From Ignavibacteria bacterium (GTDB lineage: Bacteria > Bacteroidota > Ignavibacteria > Ignavibacteriales > Ignavibacteriaceae), in NCBI GenBank assembly GCA_017302895.1, contig JAFLBV010000001.1, forward strand, positions 868,001 to 932,000: a DNA stretch of 64,000 bases, in the 5' to 3' direction. The position numbers and the translations under genes were made by a program. The notes beneath the pieces were generated by a model that saw only the letters and a list, made by a program, of their open reading frames with translations, made no database searches and was not told where the DNA came from. Positions 25,246-34,613 of this stretch are shown in pieces (position 1 is the stretch's first letter; each line of letters starts with the position of its first letter).

Positions 25246-26514
25246 ATGATAAAAATTCTGTTTAATATAACGCTGCTCGGCTTCTTTATTACCCTCACTG
25301 TTTCAGCCCAATGGACAGTGGTCTCTTCGCCCGTTTCTGATATGAGATTTGTGAAAGTGCAGTTCCTCGACAACTCAAATGGATGGATCGCTGCTGAATC
25401 AAAAGTGCTTCGTACCTCTGACGCAGGCAATACATGGAGTCAGGCAAACACCAATATTAACGATACCAGGGGATTTTATGCAATCTCCACCACTACCGCC
25501 TGGATTTGTGGTACATTTGGCAAAATAAGCAAAACAACTGACGGTGGGACTACATGGGTTGCCCAGACCACCGGGGCACCAAACCTCTCGAGCATTGACG
25601 CCATATTTTTCCATGATCAAAATAACGGTTGGGCTGCCGGAACTGACGGACTCTTGCTGAAGACCACCAACGGAGGAACGAACTGGCAGACAGTACCCAC
25701 GAATGTAACTTCGGGTTTTGAATCCATTAAATTTTATAACAGCAATATCGGCTGGATTGGTGGTGGTTCCAAATTCTTAAGGACGACAGATGGTGGATCA
25801 ACCTGGACACAGGTAAACCATTTTGCAGAGGTTCGCGACATCCATTTTCTTGATGCCAATACAGGATTTGTCTCGGATACCTGGGGACAGGACAATCTCG
25901 TTCATAAAACCACCGACGGGGGTGCAACCTGGCAGGCTACAACCACAATTACCACAGGCCCATACTATTTCCACGGTGTTCATTTCACCGATGTTAACAC
26001 GGGTTATGTTGTCGGCAGGACAATGTTTTTTCTCGGTAATCATGGAATTTACAAGACAACAGATGGTGGCACAACATGGACTGCTCAGACAACAAACCCT
26101 GTACCGATGTTTGAAAACTTCCGATCGGTTGTGTTCACTCCAAACGGAACCGGCTGGGCAGTTGGCGATAAAAGCGCGATCTACAAATTATCGGGCACTA
26201 CTTCGGTGGAGGAAGAAAACGGAATCCCGGTTGATTTTACTCTGAATCAGAACTTCCCCAATCCCTTCAATCCCTCGACTACCTTTTCATTTACCCTGCA
26301 GAGTGAGGGTCAAACCGAACTGTTGCTCTACAATATGCAGGGGGAAAAGATCGCCACACTCATCTCTGAGTACCTCACAGCAGGAAATCACTCCAGAATT
26401 GTCGATTTTACCAAAATGGGTCTCAGTTCCGGAGTTTATCTGTACAGACTGAACCATACGGGCGCTGACGGCAAAAACATTTCAGCTTCAAAAAAACTTA
26501 CACTTCTAAAATAA
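25246..26514 (+). CDS. secreted Asp-box/Ycf48-like propeller protein with type IX sorting domain
   Basis: 422 residues: a signal peptide (to about residue 22, VSAQ), then six or seven repeats each carrying the Asp-box-like K.TDGG.TW (for example ISKTTDGGTTW, LLKTTNGGTNW, FLRTTDGGSTW, VHKTTDGGATW, IYKTTDGGTTW) preceded by a strand such as NNGWAAGTDG. Such repeats form a sialidase/Ycf48-type beta-propeller. About the last 80 residues are the sorting domain (NQNFPNPFNPSTTFSF to KKLTLLK) for type IX secretion. Function at the cell surface is unknown: adhesion or carbohydrate binding is possible. Confidence 0.88.
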   Translation: MIKILFNITLLGFFITLTVSAQWTVVSSPVSDMRFVKVQFLDNSNGWIAAESKVLRTSDAGNTWSQANTNINDTRGFYAISTTTAWICGTFGKISKTTDGGTTWVAQTTGAPNLSSIDAIFFHDQNNGWAAGTDGLLLKTTNGGTNWQTVPTNVTSGFESIKFYNSNIGWIGGGSKFLRTTDGGSTWTQVNHFAEVRDIHFLDANTGFVSDTWGQDNLVHKTTDGGATWQATTTITTGPYYFHGVHFTDVNTGYVVGRTMFFLGNHGIYKTTDGGTTWTAQTTNPVPMFENFRSVVFTPNGTGWAVGDKSAIYKLSGTTSVEEENGIPVDFTLNQNFPNPFNPSTTFSFTLQSEGQTELLLYNMQGEKIATLISEYLTAGNHSRIVDFTKMGLSSGVYLYRLNHTGADGKNISASKKLTLLK

Positions 26515-26536
26515 CGACCGGCGTTTTTGGGTTGTT

Positions 26537-26570
26537 CCGGCAGACTGCTCTCACGGGGGTCTGCCGGTTT
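26537..26570 (+). terminator. intrinsic terminator-like hairpin
   Basis: CCGGCAGAC (26537-26545) pairs with GTCTGCCGG (26559-26567) around a 13-base loop and is followed by a short TTT. It sits 23 bases after the stop of the secreted Asp-box gene. Confidence 0.65.
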
Positions 26571-26644
26571 CCATTTAAATCAATTTTATTCCCATCCATA
26601 TATTGGGTATTTTTACGGTTTGAATTTTTGAAAAAAGAGAAACC

Positions 26645-27580
26645 ATGGAAATACTTAAATCGAAGAAAAAAATAATCCTTGAATATATACTGATTGCTTT
26701 CGGTGCTTTTGTGATGGCACTCGGAATCAGCATCTTCCTTATTGATGCAAAGGTGGTGCCGGGTGGAGTCAGCGGACTTTCGATGGCGCTTTACTATTTT
26801 ACGAACGGGGCATTGCCAGTTGGTGTGGCTATCTGGATATTGAATGTGCCGCTTTACATATGGGGACTGAAAGAACTTGGAAAATCGTTCGGAATCAGGA
26901 CTTTTTATGGATTTACATTAAACTCATTCTTTATCGATCTGTTACGGGGCGATTTCCCCGGAGTCCCGTTTATCAGACTTCAGGATACCCAGACAGTGAA
27001 GGATCTGCTCCAAAACGACTTCCTCTTTCTGATTCTCATCGGTTCGGTTCTTCTTGGAACGGGGCTCGGGATAATCTTTAAGTTTGGAGGAACAACAGCG
27101 GGATCCGATATAGTGGCAGCAATTCTGAAAAAGAAATACGGAATCAAGCCGGGTACAGCCATCATAATGATCGACATTTTTGTGATACTTCTTGCGGGGT
27201 TTATCATCGATCAGAAGGGTCTCAGTCCCGAAAAACCGGCTCTTTCTCTCACACTTTATGCAATTTTTCTTCTGTTCGTTTCGTCACAGTTGATCGATTT
27301 TATCATCGACGGGTTTGATTATGCAAAAGCCGCTTTGATAATAACCGATAAACACAATGAAGTGGGTGAAGCGATTATGAATGAACTGAGCCGTGGTGCA
27401 ACAGCTTTAAAGTCGAGGGGTCTCTACAGAAATGTGGATCGTGAGGTCATTTATACTGTTGTTACAAACAAAGAATTGCCGATTCTAACCGAAATTGTAC
27501 ACAAAGTTGATCCGACAGCATTTATGATTATCAATAATGTACATGAGATCCTTGGAGATGGCTTCAGGAGAAGAATTTAG
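26645..27580 (+). CDS. YitT-family membrane protein
   Basis: 311 residues with five or six membrane helices in the first 210 (FGAFVMALGISIFLIDAKVV, PGGVSGLSMALYYF, and LGIIFKFGGTTAGSDIVAAI, the conserved GG.tGGsdi-type loop), then a soluble DUF2179 domain at about 225-308 (AALIITDKHNEVGEAIMNEL, ATALKSRGLY, EVIYTVVTNKEL). The C-terminal domain has a ferredoxin-like fold and may sense a ligand. The family is common, and function is not established; transport is suspected. It stands alone between two transcription units. Confidence 0.9.
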   Translation: MEILKSKKKIILEYILIAFGAFVMALGISIFLIDAKVVPGGVSGLSMALYYFTNGALPVGVAIWILNVPLYIWGLKELGKSFGIRTFYGFTLNSFFIDLLRGDFPGVPFIRLQDTQTVKDLLQNDFLFLILIGSVLLGTGLGIIFKFGGTTAGSDIVAAILKKKYGIKPGTAIIMIDIFVILLAGFIIDQKGLSPEKPALSLTLYAIFLLFVSSQLIDFIIDGFDYAKAALIITDKHNEVGEAIMNELSRGATALKSRGLYRNVDREVIYTVVTNKELPILTEIVHKVDPTAFMIINNVHEILGDGFRRRI

Positions 27581-27592
27581 GAAGATTCCTGT

Positions 27593-29725
27593 TCAGTCTT
27601 CGCTGACAGGCAGTGTAAAATAGAACGAACTGCCTTTACCGGGGGTGCTTTCTATCCAGATTTCGCCCCCGTTCTTCTCGACGAATTCCTTGCAGAGGAT
27701 CAGGCCCAGGCCTGTTCCTTTTTCGTTTTCGGTACCACGGGTTACGGTTTTTTCGTCAAGCCTGAAAATCTTACCGATTGTCTCGGCGTCGATACCGACA
27801 CCTGTATCCGAGACACTAAAGACGATATGAGGCAGTGAATGTGCTGCTGCGGGAACGAAACGGGAATCAAGTGTTATCTTTCCACCGGCCGGTGTGAATT
27901 TTATCGCGTTTGAAACCAGATTACGGAAAATGGTGCGAACCATGTTTCTGTCTGCAAAAACCGACACAGGTTCAGAAATTTTGTTTTCTATTTTAATTTT
28001 CTTTTTCTCTGCAGCGGTGCCGTACAATCCGGTAATCACATCCAATACATCAGTCATCAGTACTTTTTCCGGCTGGCAGGGGATGCGGTCGGTTTGTGTA
28101 CGTGACCATTCCAGCAGGTTGTCGAGCAGGTCGTAGATGTTTTGTGTACTGGCAAAAATCTGTGTGAGCAGTTTCTTCTTCTCAGAATCATCGATCTCCT
28201 CAAACTCATCCAGAATGACTTCCAAAAAACCGAGTATCCCCTGAAACGGACTTCTAAGATCGTGAGCAATGATTGAGAAGAACTTATTTTTGGTTCTGTT
28301 GTTGTCTTCGAGTTTTTTTGAATAACCTAGAATCTCGTTTAGCTGGTTTATCTCCGTGGTTATGTCCCGAATTATGAAACCGATATAATACTCGTCCTCA
28401 TCCAGTATGACGGGGAATTTCCGTACATCATATACAAATCCTTTGAATTCAAATTGATAGAGCACCACTTCGGAGTCGGGTTGAATCCTGTCATCAAGAG
28501 TACTCAAATGTTCGCTCAATTCGGGAATAATATTCAGATCACCTGCCGCCGGAAGTTTGTCCAATTTCTGACCTGTGGCAAATTCGGCAAAAATTTTATT
28601 GAAAGTTACAGGAGTGCCCCTCGTTGTTTTCATCCCCATCATGTCGACTGAGCTGTTCAGGAACTCTGTTATTATGGAAAAATTTTTCTTTCGGGCTTCC
28701 TCGGCAATCCCTGCCACCAGTTTCTTAAACCGTTTACCTGTCAAATACCGATAGATAAAAAAGCTGAGGAAAAATGTTAATAAATACCCGGAAATTAAAA
28801 CACTGTACAGACTCGCTGCATAGTTATTTCTTATAAAATAATCATTCGGTCTGACTTCGACCATAAATGCCTTGTCAGCGATTGTGAAATTTGAAGTGTA
28901 GAGAAGGTCAGAGTCATCGACCACTTCCTCTGCTCCAACCCTTGGGGGAAGATGGTAGATTTCCCTCATTTTCCCGGTTGTATCCCCCTCAAAAAGAGTG
29001 AAACTTAATCCTTTCGGTTGCTCAACAACTGAGAGAGAGCGGACAATTGAATCTATAGGGTAAACAGCGACGAGTACTCCATCGAGTTCATTCCTGCCCG
29101 ATTTATTTTTGTAAACGGGTGTAAGAATGAGCCTGAAATTGGCAGTTGTATCACTGAAATGGGTCCGGGGAGGTTCAGAAATATAGACTGACTGATCGGC
29201 AAGGGAACTGTCTATTGAACTTTTGATAAAACTGTCAGTTGACACATCCCAGTCGATAAAGTGGAGAAACCGGGAATAAGGCTCAATAGTCTTTATAAGG
29301 AAAAAAGACTGTTTCTTTTCGTCGGAGGTGACAAGAGAATCTTTCCGGTACTTTTTGGGAACGGACTTCCCGAGTTCACTTGGATTGAGAAGGTCTGCCC
29401 ACGAAATGATCCAAAAGTGATTATTCTGAATTACAGAAGAGGCGTACTGAGTAAATTCCGACTGGGTGATATTATCACTTGCTTCAAAGAATTTCCTGAT
29501 GTCATTCAACTCATCGATGTCATTCCGCAGTTTTTCAGTAATTCTCTCCACTCTGTCACGGGCTGCTTCATGGAACCGGGTGTTAAGACTTAAACTGTTG
29601 GAGTATTTTATGTAGAGGGCGATTGCCGTGGTGATCAGAAATCCGGCGAGGGCAATAATCAACGCAGTCCGAAAGCTCGAACGCTTTACTTGCAGCAATA
29701 ATGCAGAATTCTCTGAATGCGTCAT
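27593..29725 (-). CDS. sensor histidine kinase with extracytoplasmic CHASE domain and PAS domain
   Basis: 710 residues from ATG at 29725; a TTG 33 bases upstream is in frame but adds an unlikely MAPCTRNQK segment. A first helix (about 18-40) leads to a CHASE-type sensor (RDRVERITEKLRNDIDELND onward, about 45-300), a second helix (about 315-335), a PAS-like region (about 360-465), then HisKA with His in FFSIIAHDLRSPFQG and the ATPase boxes RNLVSNAIKFT, SDTGVGID and GTGLGLILCKEF. It senses a small ligand outside the cytoplasmic membrane. No response regulator is adjacent, so it is an orphan kinase. Confidence 0.92.
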   Translation of the reverse strand: MTHSENSALLLQVKRSSFRTALIIALAGFLITTAIALYIKYSNSLSLNTRFHEAARDRVERITEKLRNDIDELNDIRKFFEASDNITQSEFTQYASSVIQNNHFWIISWADLLNPSELGKSVPKKYRKDSLVTSDEKKQSFFLIKTIEPYSRFLHFIDWDVSTDSFIKSSIDSSLADQSVYISEPPRTHFSDTTANFRLILTPVYKNKSGRNELDGVLVAVYPIDSIVRSLSVVEQPKGLSFTLFEGDTTGKMREIYHLPPRVGAEEVVDDSDLLYTSNFTIADKAFMVEVRPNDYFIRNNYAASLYSVLISGYLLTFFLSFFIYRYLTGKRFKKLVAGIAEEARKKNFSIITEFLNSSVDMMGMKTTRGTPVTFNKIFAEFATGQKLDKLPAAGDLNIIPELSEHLSTLDDRIQPDSEVVLYQFEFKGFVYDVRKFPVILDEDEYYIGFIIRDITTEINQLNEILGYSKKLEDNNRTKNKFFSIIAHDLRSPFQGILGFLEVILDEFEEIDDSEKKKLLTQIFASTQNIYDLLDNLLEWSRTQTDRIPCQPEKVLMTDVLDVITGLYGTAAEKKKIKIENKISEPVSVFADRNMVRTIFRNLVSNAIKFTPAGGKITLDSRFVPAAAHSLPHIVFSVSDTGVGIDAETIGKIFRLDEKTVTRGTENEKGTGLGLILCKEFVEKNGGEIWIESTPGKGSSFYFTLPVSED

Positions 29726-29803
29726 GGTTATTTTCTGGTTGCGTGTGCAAGGCGCCAACCATATAAAATCACGAGAGTGATTTGAATCAGGTTTTGAAAG
29801 TAA

Positions 29804-29836
29804 AACCCCTCAAGTGTTGTCTTGAGGGGTTAAAAA
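29804..29836 (-). terminator. intrinsic terminator after spoVG
   Basis: A perfect 11-bp stem AACCCCTCAAG / CTTGAGGGGTT (29804-29814 with 29821-29831) has a six-base loop. It lies 15 bases past the spoVG stop and is followed, on the minus strand, by TTTTAC-type sequence. The A-run on the other side would make it work for the opposite direction too. Confidence 0.75.
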
Positions 29837-29851
29837 CCTGTTTGAATTTAG

Positions 29852-30103
29852 TTATTGATCGCGTCTGTTGTTATATTCATTGACAGCCATCTCTTCCAGG
29901 TCGCTTTTCATGGGTTCGGGCAGAATAACTCTGTCATACCACTGATTGTCTTTTCCTCTTTCTTTTGGAGGCCTTACAAAAAGACTTTCTCTTCCTTCAA
30001 CAACCTGGAAACCTTTTAATATGATGCCGTCAGTGGTCTCAATATCAAAATGAGCTTTGGTGTTGGTTGATCCGTTTGTCAGTGAAAACCTTGTTATTTT
30101 CAT
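29852..30103 (-). CDS. spoVG: SpoVG-family RNA/DNA-binding regulator
   Basis: 83 residues that follow the SpoVG pattern: KITRFSLTNGSTNTKAHFDI, then GIILKGFQVVEGRESLFVRP, the conserved ...VIEG..GLF..MP region, and a C-terminal helix DLEEMAVNEYNNRRD. SpoVG was named for sporulation but is found widely and binds nucleic acids, modulating gene expression and cell division. It is oriented with alaS upstream, separated by 274 bp (30104-30377) in which I see no feature. A strong terminator follows. Confidence 0.8.
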   Translation of the reverse strand: MKITRFSLTNGSTNTKAHFDIETTDGIILKGFQVVEGRESLFVRPPKERGKDNQWYDRVILPEPMKSDLEEMAVNEYNNRRDQ

Positions 30104-30377
30104 TGCACTTCTTCCTTGATGATTTGATAAATACCCGGAGATGTATGCGGCAAAAGAACTGTCCCCGTTTCACGGATGTTCCTCAATTCGAACACTCTCT
30201 CAAGACACATTTAACGATCGATAAACCATGCCGCATTAATTTAAAATAATGTAATTAGGTTTATCGATTTTCCTTCCTGCAAAATACGAAATCTGATCTT
30301 ATTTCAAAGAAAAAAATTAAATAAATGTGAAATTTTCACTCTTAATTCATATTACCGGCTGTAAACAGGGTGATTTG

Positions 30378-32969
30378 TCAGTTTGACAGATATTTACCGG
30401 TGATGTTCCTGAATTCTTTCAGAGCCTCATCTACTTTTTCAATATCCTTGCCGCCTGCTGTGGCTGACTGAGGCCTGCCGCCTCCACCACCACCGAGTAT
30501 CCGTGCAACATCACCAACAATCTTTCCGGCGGAGAGGTTTTTACCTTTCACAAGGTCATCGGTAACCACACAAACGAGTCCGACTTTACCATCGAACACC
30601 GAGAGGAGTAGCCCGACACCCGATTTCATATGGTCTCTCAGATCGTCACCGAGCTGCTTCAGTTCCTCGTTGCTCTCAGCTTCTATCTTCGCACTGTAAA
30701 GGTTTATTCCCTCAAAACTTACAGGATTGGCAACAACTTTTGAAATCTGCTGTTTCTTGAGTGAGAGTTTGAAATCAGCTATTTCTTTTTCAAGTTTTCG
30801 TTTCTCATCAAGAAGTTTGGCGATCGAATCGTTTGCCTCGTGAATTTTCTCGAATTGCGAGTTGATGAACCGTTCAACTCCCGCACCGGTTACAGCTTCG
30901 ATTCTTCTTACACCGCTTGATATGGAGGACTCGGAGATGATTTTGAAAATTCCAATTTCGGATGAATTCCGAACATGAGTTCCGCCGCAGAATTCGATTG
31001 ATTTGTCACCAAACTGAACCACATTCACCAGATCGCCATATTTGTCGCCAAAGAACATGAGTGCACCCATTCCCTTTGCCTGCTCAATCGGCATGTTTCT
31101 GTGGTGTGTCAGAGGGATGTTCTCCCTCAAAACTTCATTTACCTGTGCCTCGATGTCGGCGAGCTCTTCTTTGGATACCTTCCCAAAGTGGGAGAAATCG
31201 AACCTTAGTCTGTCGGGACCCACATAGGAACCCGCTTGCTGGACATGTGAGCCGAGCGTTTTCCTGAGAGCCGAGTGCATGAAGTGGGTTGCAGAGTGAT
31301 TGCGCATAATATCCCATCTTCTTTTACGGTCAACTTCGGCTATTACTTCCATCCCTGTATCAACGAGAACACCCGATTTATTGTCAACAACATGTATCAC
31401 TCTCCCTTCATTTTTGAGGACATCCTCCACTGCGAGGCTGTTCTCACCGATGCGGATGATACCTGTGTCGTCAATCTGACCGCCCGCTTCCACATAAAAC
31501 GGTGTTTTGTCGAGGATTATCAGTTCGGCATCGCCTTCCCTTTTTAATCCGGTGACCGTAGCGATGTCTGACAGCGATTCGTAACCTGTAAATGCGGTGC
31601 TGTCGCTGCTGATGGTCTCGAAATTGTCGAGTCCGCCTGCTATAATGTTTACAGTGCCGATTTTGGTTTTTGTAGCTTCGCGGGCTCTTTCCCTCTGCTC
31701 TGCCATGTGCTTCTCGAAACCAGCTTCATCCACGGTAAAACCCTGCTCCGAAGCGATTACTCTGGTAAGATCTACAGGGAAGCCGTAGGTGTCATAAAGT
31801 TTGAAGGCATCTGCACCGGGAATCTCTTTTATTCCTTGTTTTGAAAGCTGTGTTGCGATTTCCTCAAAGTGATTGATACCCCTGTCGAGGGTTTTATTAA
31901 AGCTCTCTTCCTCACTTTTGATGATTTTCTTCACAAATTCCTTGTTTTCAACTATCTCGGGGAACTGGTGCCCCATCTGCTCTGCGAGAGTATCCACAAG
32001 CTTGAAAAGGAAAGGGTTGTTAAGATTAATTTTTCTTCCATATCTTGCGGCTCTTCTGAGGATTCTTCTTAGTACATAACCTCTTCCCTCGTTACTCGGA
32101 ACAGCGCCGTCGGCAATTGCAAACGAGAGGGTTCTGATATGGTCAGCTATCACTCTTATCGGGACGATATCATCTTTGGATGCATAGCTTGCACCTGAAA
32201 TGTTCTCGATCTCTTTAATCAGCGGCTGGAAAACATCGGAGTCGTAGTTTGATCTTTTTCCCTGAATCACGGCTACAAGTCTTTCAAAACCCATACCTGT
32301 ATCCACATGTTTTGCGGGGAGTTCGTGCAATACTCCGTTTTCATCCCTGTTAAACTGAATGAAGACGAGGTTCCAGATTTCAATACATTCCGGTGAACCG
32401 GCGTTAACCAGGGAGGCATCTTCGTAGTTGTCACTAAGGTTTATGTGGATTTCGGAACAGGGACCGCACGGACCGGTTTCACCCATCTCCCAGAAATTAT
32501 CTTTTTCGTCAAATTTCAGGATATGAGAAGGGTTGATGTCGGTCACGGTTTTCCAAATCTCAAGAGCCTCATCATCAGTTCTGTAAACTGTTGCATAGAG
32601 TCTTTCCTTCGGGAGTTTCCAGACATCGGTCAGCAATTCCCAAGCCCATGCAATCGCTTCTTTTTTGTAGTAATCACCAAACGACCAGTTACCCAGCATT
32701 TCAAACAGAGTATGGTGATAGGTGTCGTGCCCCACTTCCTCGAGGTCGTTGTGTTTGCCCGAAACGCGGATACACTTCTGCGTGTCGGCGGCTCGGGTAT
32801 ATTCCCTTTTACCCGTTCCGAGAAAAACATCCTTGAACTGGTTCATTCCGGCGTTGGCGAAAAGAAGTGTCGGGTCATCGTAAGGAACCACGGGGGCGCC
32901 CGAAACGATTCTGTGTTGTTTTGAAGCGAAAAAGTCTAAAAACTGCTGTCTGATCTCTTGAGATGTCAT
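30378..32969 (-). CDS. alaS: alanyl-tRNA synthetase
   Basis: 863 residues, normal for AlaS. It has the class II core (QFLDFFASKQHRIVSGAPVV, FANAGMNQFKDVFLG, EMLGNWSFGDYYK, GPCGPCSEIH), the editing domain with the zinc/catalytic motif HSATHFMHSALR and FCGGTHV, and the C-terminal DHHA1 segment with the glycine run GGGGGGRPQSATAGGKD. It charges tRNA-Ala and clears mischarged Ser/Gly. It lies six bases downstream of nothing else in its direction: the lipoprotein gene ends just upstream (32976), so the two are probably transcribed together. Confidence 0.98.
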   Translation of the reverse strand: MTSQEIRQQFLDFFASKQHRIVSGAPVVPYDDPTLLFANAGMNQFKDVFLGTGKREYTRAADTQKCIRVSGKHNDLEEVGHDTYHHTLFEMLGNWSFGDYYKKEAIAWAWELLTDVWKLPKERLYATVYRTDDEALEIWKTVTDINPSHILKFDEKDNFWEMGETGPCGPCSEIHINLSDNYEDASLVNAGSPECIEIWNLVFIQFNRDENGVLHELPAKHVDTGMGFERLVAVIQGKRSNYDSDVFQPLIKEIENISGASYASKDDIVPIRVIADHIRTLSFAIADGAVPSNEGRGYVLRRILRRAARYGRKINLNNPFLFKLVDTLAEQMGHQFPEIVENKEFVKKIIKSEEESFNKTLDRGINHFEEIATQLSKQGIKEIPGADAFKLYDTYGFPVDLTRVIASEQGFTVDEAGFEKHMAEQRERAREATKTKIGTVNIIAGGLDNFETISSDSTAFTGYESLSDIATVTGLKREGDAELIILDKTPFYVEAGGQIDDTGIIRIGENSLAVEDVLKNEGRVIHVVDNKSGVLVDTGMEVIAEVDRKRRWDIMRNHSATHFMHSALRKTLGSHVQQAGSYVGPDRLRFDFSHFGKVSKEELADIEAQVNEVLRENIPLTHHRNMPIEQAKGMGALMFFGDKYGDLVNVVQFGDKSIEFCGGTHVRNSSEIGIFKIISESSISSGVRRIEAVTGAGVERFINSQFEKIHEANDSIAKLLDEKRKLEKEIADFKLSLKKQQISKVVANPVSFEGINLYSAKIEAESNEELKQLGDDLRDHMKSGVGLLLSVFDGKVGLVCVVTDDLVKGKNLSAGKIVGDVARILGGGGGGRPQSATAGGKDIEKVDEALKEFRNITGKYLSN

Positions 32970-32975
32970 ATTTCT

Positions 32976-33404
32976 TTATTTTAGTTTAAATTTTTGGTCT
33001 TTTGTAATTGTCTTTTTAGTGAATTTGTCGGTTATTCTGATCTTTGCTGTGTACTCACCCGAGTCTGCAGGTTGAATGTAAAACTGCACATCCATTTTGG
33101 TATCGGGTTTGCTCTCATCCTCGGTGCCGAAATCGAGTTCTTCGAAAGTATCAAGTTTTTTACCGTCAGGAGCAATAAGATCGACCGAGAACAAAACTTC
33201 CCGTTTGAATTTCTCACCATCGGGATTTTCTGTATGTCCCTTTACTATCACGGGGATATTGATTTCCCATTGCTGAGCGGTGCTGTCGATCAACATCGGA
33301 TATACTTCAGTTTTTACGATTGCAAAAACCCTTTCCTCACTTTTGCACCCTGAAATCAGGATTAAAGAGGCAAACAATGGAATAATAAAATGAAGTTTTT
33401 TCAT
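32976..33404 (-). CDS. lipoprotein of unknown function
   Basis: 142 residues. The signal peptide ends in the lipobox LISGC (Cys20), so the protein is lipidated. The rest forms an immunoglobulin-like beta domain (VIVKGHTENPDGEKFKREVLFSVDLIAPDGKKL, EYTAKIRITDKFTKKTITKD). No catalytic motif. It lies between serC and alaS on the same strand, six bases before alaS. I do not recognise a named family; a size and layout resemblance to GldH-type lipoproteins was considered but is not convincing. Confidence 0.72.
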   Translation of the reverse strand: MKKLHFIIPLFASLILISGCKSEERVFAIVKTEVYPMLIDSTAQQWEINIPVIVKGHTENPDGEKFKREVLFSVDLIAPDGKKLDTFEELDFGTEDESKPDTKMDVQFYIQPADSGEYTAKIRITDKFTKKTITKDQKFKLK

Positions 33405-33491
33405 TCTGACACATCCTTTTTTATAAACAAACGGAATGGAGAAAAATAAAGTTTCTCACATTCCGTTCATTAAAATGATTAAAACGGCTGA

Positions 33492-34580
33492 TTACGAGTT
33501 TTTCTTCTTGTAATCGTTGAGGAAAGCGACCAGATCAACCACTCCCTGAAGCGGGAATGCGTTGTAGATGGAGGCTCTTAAACCACCAACCGAACGGTGA
33601 CCTTTAAGTCCGTCGAATCCTGCAGCAGTTGCATCAGCGATGAGCTGTTTCTCGAGCTCCGGAGTCGGCAGATTGAAGGTAACATTCATTAACGATCTGC
33701 TTCCGGGCAGAGCATGTGGTTTGTAGAAACCGTTGCTGTTGTCGAAGCAATCGTAAAGAAGTGCTGCTTTCTTTTTGTTGGTTTCATACATTGCATCAAG
33801 TCCGCCGTTTTCGAGGAGGTACTGAGCAACGAGGTCGATGATGTAGATTCCGAAAGTATTCGGAGTGTTATACATTGAATCGTTCTCTGTATGGGTCTTG
33901 TAATTCAACATCGTGTGAAGCGAATCGGGGCATCTCTCGAGCATGTCTTTTCTGATAATTACAAGAGTAACGCCTGAAGGTCCGATGTTCTTCTGGGCAC
34001 CCGCATATATGAGAGCGAATTTGCTTACATCAATTTTTTTGTAGAGAATGTCGGATGACATGTCGCAAACGAGAGGGATATTTCCGACTTCAGGGACATA
34101 ATCAAACTGCGTACCGAAAATCGTGTTGTTCGATGTGTAGTGGACATAAGCAGCTTCGGGATCGAATTTCAGTTCATCCTGTGTAGGGACTCTGTCGAAA
34201 TTGGTTGCTTCTGCTGTATAAACAACATTGGGAACACCAACCCTTTTGGCTTCTTTTACTGCTTTTTTCGACCATGCACCTGTTACGATGTAGTCTGCTT
34301 TGTTGACAGGGGGCATCAGATTAAGAGGCACCATCGAAAACTGAAGGCTTGCACCACCCTGAAGGAAGAGAATGTCGTAGTTGTCGGGGATGTCGAGCAG
34401 TTTTTTCAATCCGTCTTTTGCTGATTGCAGTATTTTATCAAATGTTTTTGATCTGTGGCTGATCTCAAGAATGGACATGCCAACACCCGGAAGCATAAAG
34501 AGGTCTTCCTGGGCTTTTTTGATTACAGGCTCGGGCAGAATTGCGGGACCTGCACTGAAGTTATATATTCTTTTTTCCAT
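33492..34580 (-). CDS. serC: phosphoserine aminotransferase
   Basis: 362 residues, standard length. It begins with YNFSAGPAILPEPVIKKAQ, and has EISHRSKTFDKIL, FLQGGASLQFSMVPLNL, and the PLP-lysine segment ALIYAGAQKNIGPSGVTLVI, ending with GLKGHRSVGGLRASIYNAF. It converts 3-phosphohydroxypyruvate and glutamate to phosphoserine in serine biosynthesis and can serve pyridoxine synthesis. The DUF1015 gene 33 bases upstream on the same strand is its common neighbour in other genomes. Confidence 0.97.
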   Translation of the reverse strand: MEKRIYNFSAGPAILPEPVIKKAQEDLFMLPGVGMSILEISHRSKTFDKILQSAKDGLKKLLDIPDNYDILFLQGGASLQFSMVPLNLMPPVNKADYIVTGAWSKKAVKEAKRVGVPNVVYTAEATNFDRVPTQDELKFDPEAAYVHYTSNNTIFGTQFDYVPEVGNIPLVCDMSSDILYKKIDVSKFALIYAGAQKNIGPSGVTLVIIRKDMLERCPDSLHTMLNYKTHTENDSMYNTPNTFGIYIIDLVAQYLLENGGLDAMYETNKKKAALLYDCFDNSNGFYKPHALPGSRSLMNVTFNLPTPELEKQLIADATAAGFDGLKGHRSVGGLRASIYNAFPLQGVVDLVAFLNDYKKKNS

Positions 34581-34613
34581 ATCCGTATTCCTTTGTTGTT
34601 TTTTAATCCGTTC

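Noticed and set aside
32976..33404. GldH gliding lipoprotein
   Set aside because: Length and lipobox are similar, but I see no family-specific motif and no other gld genes in the window.
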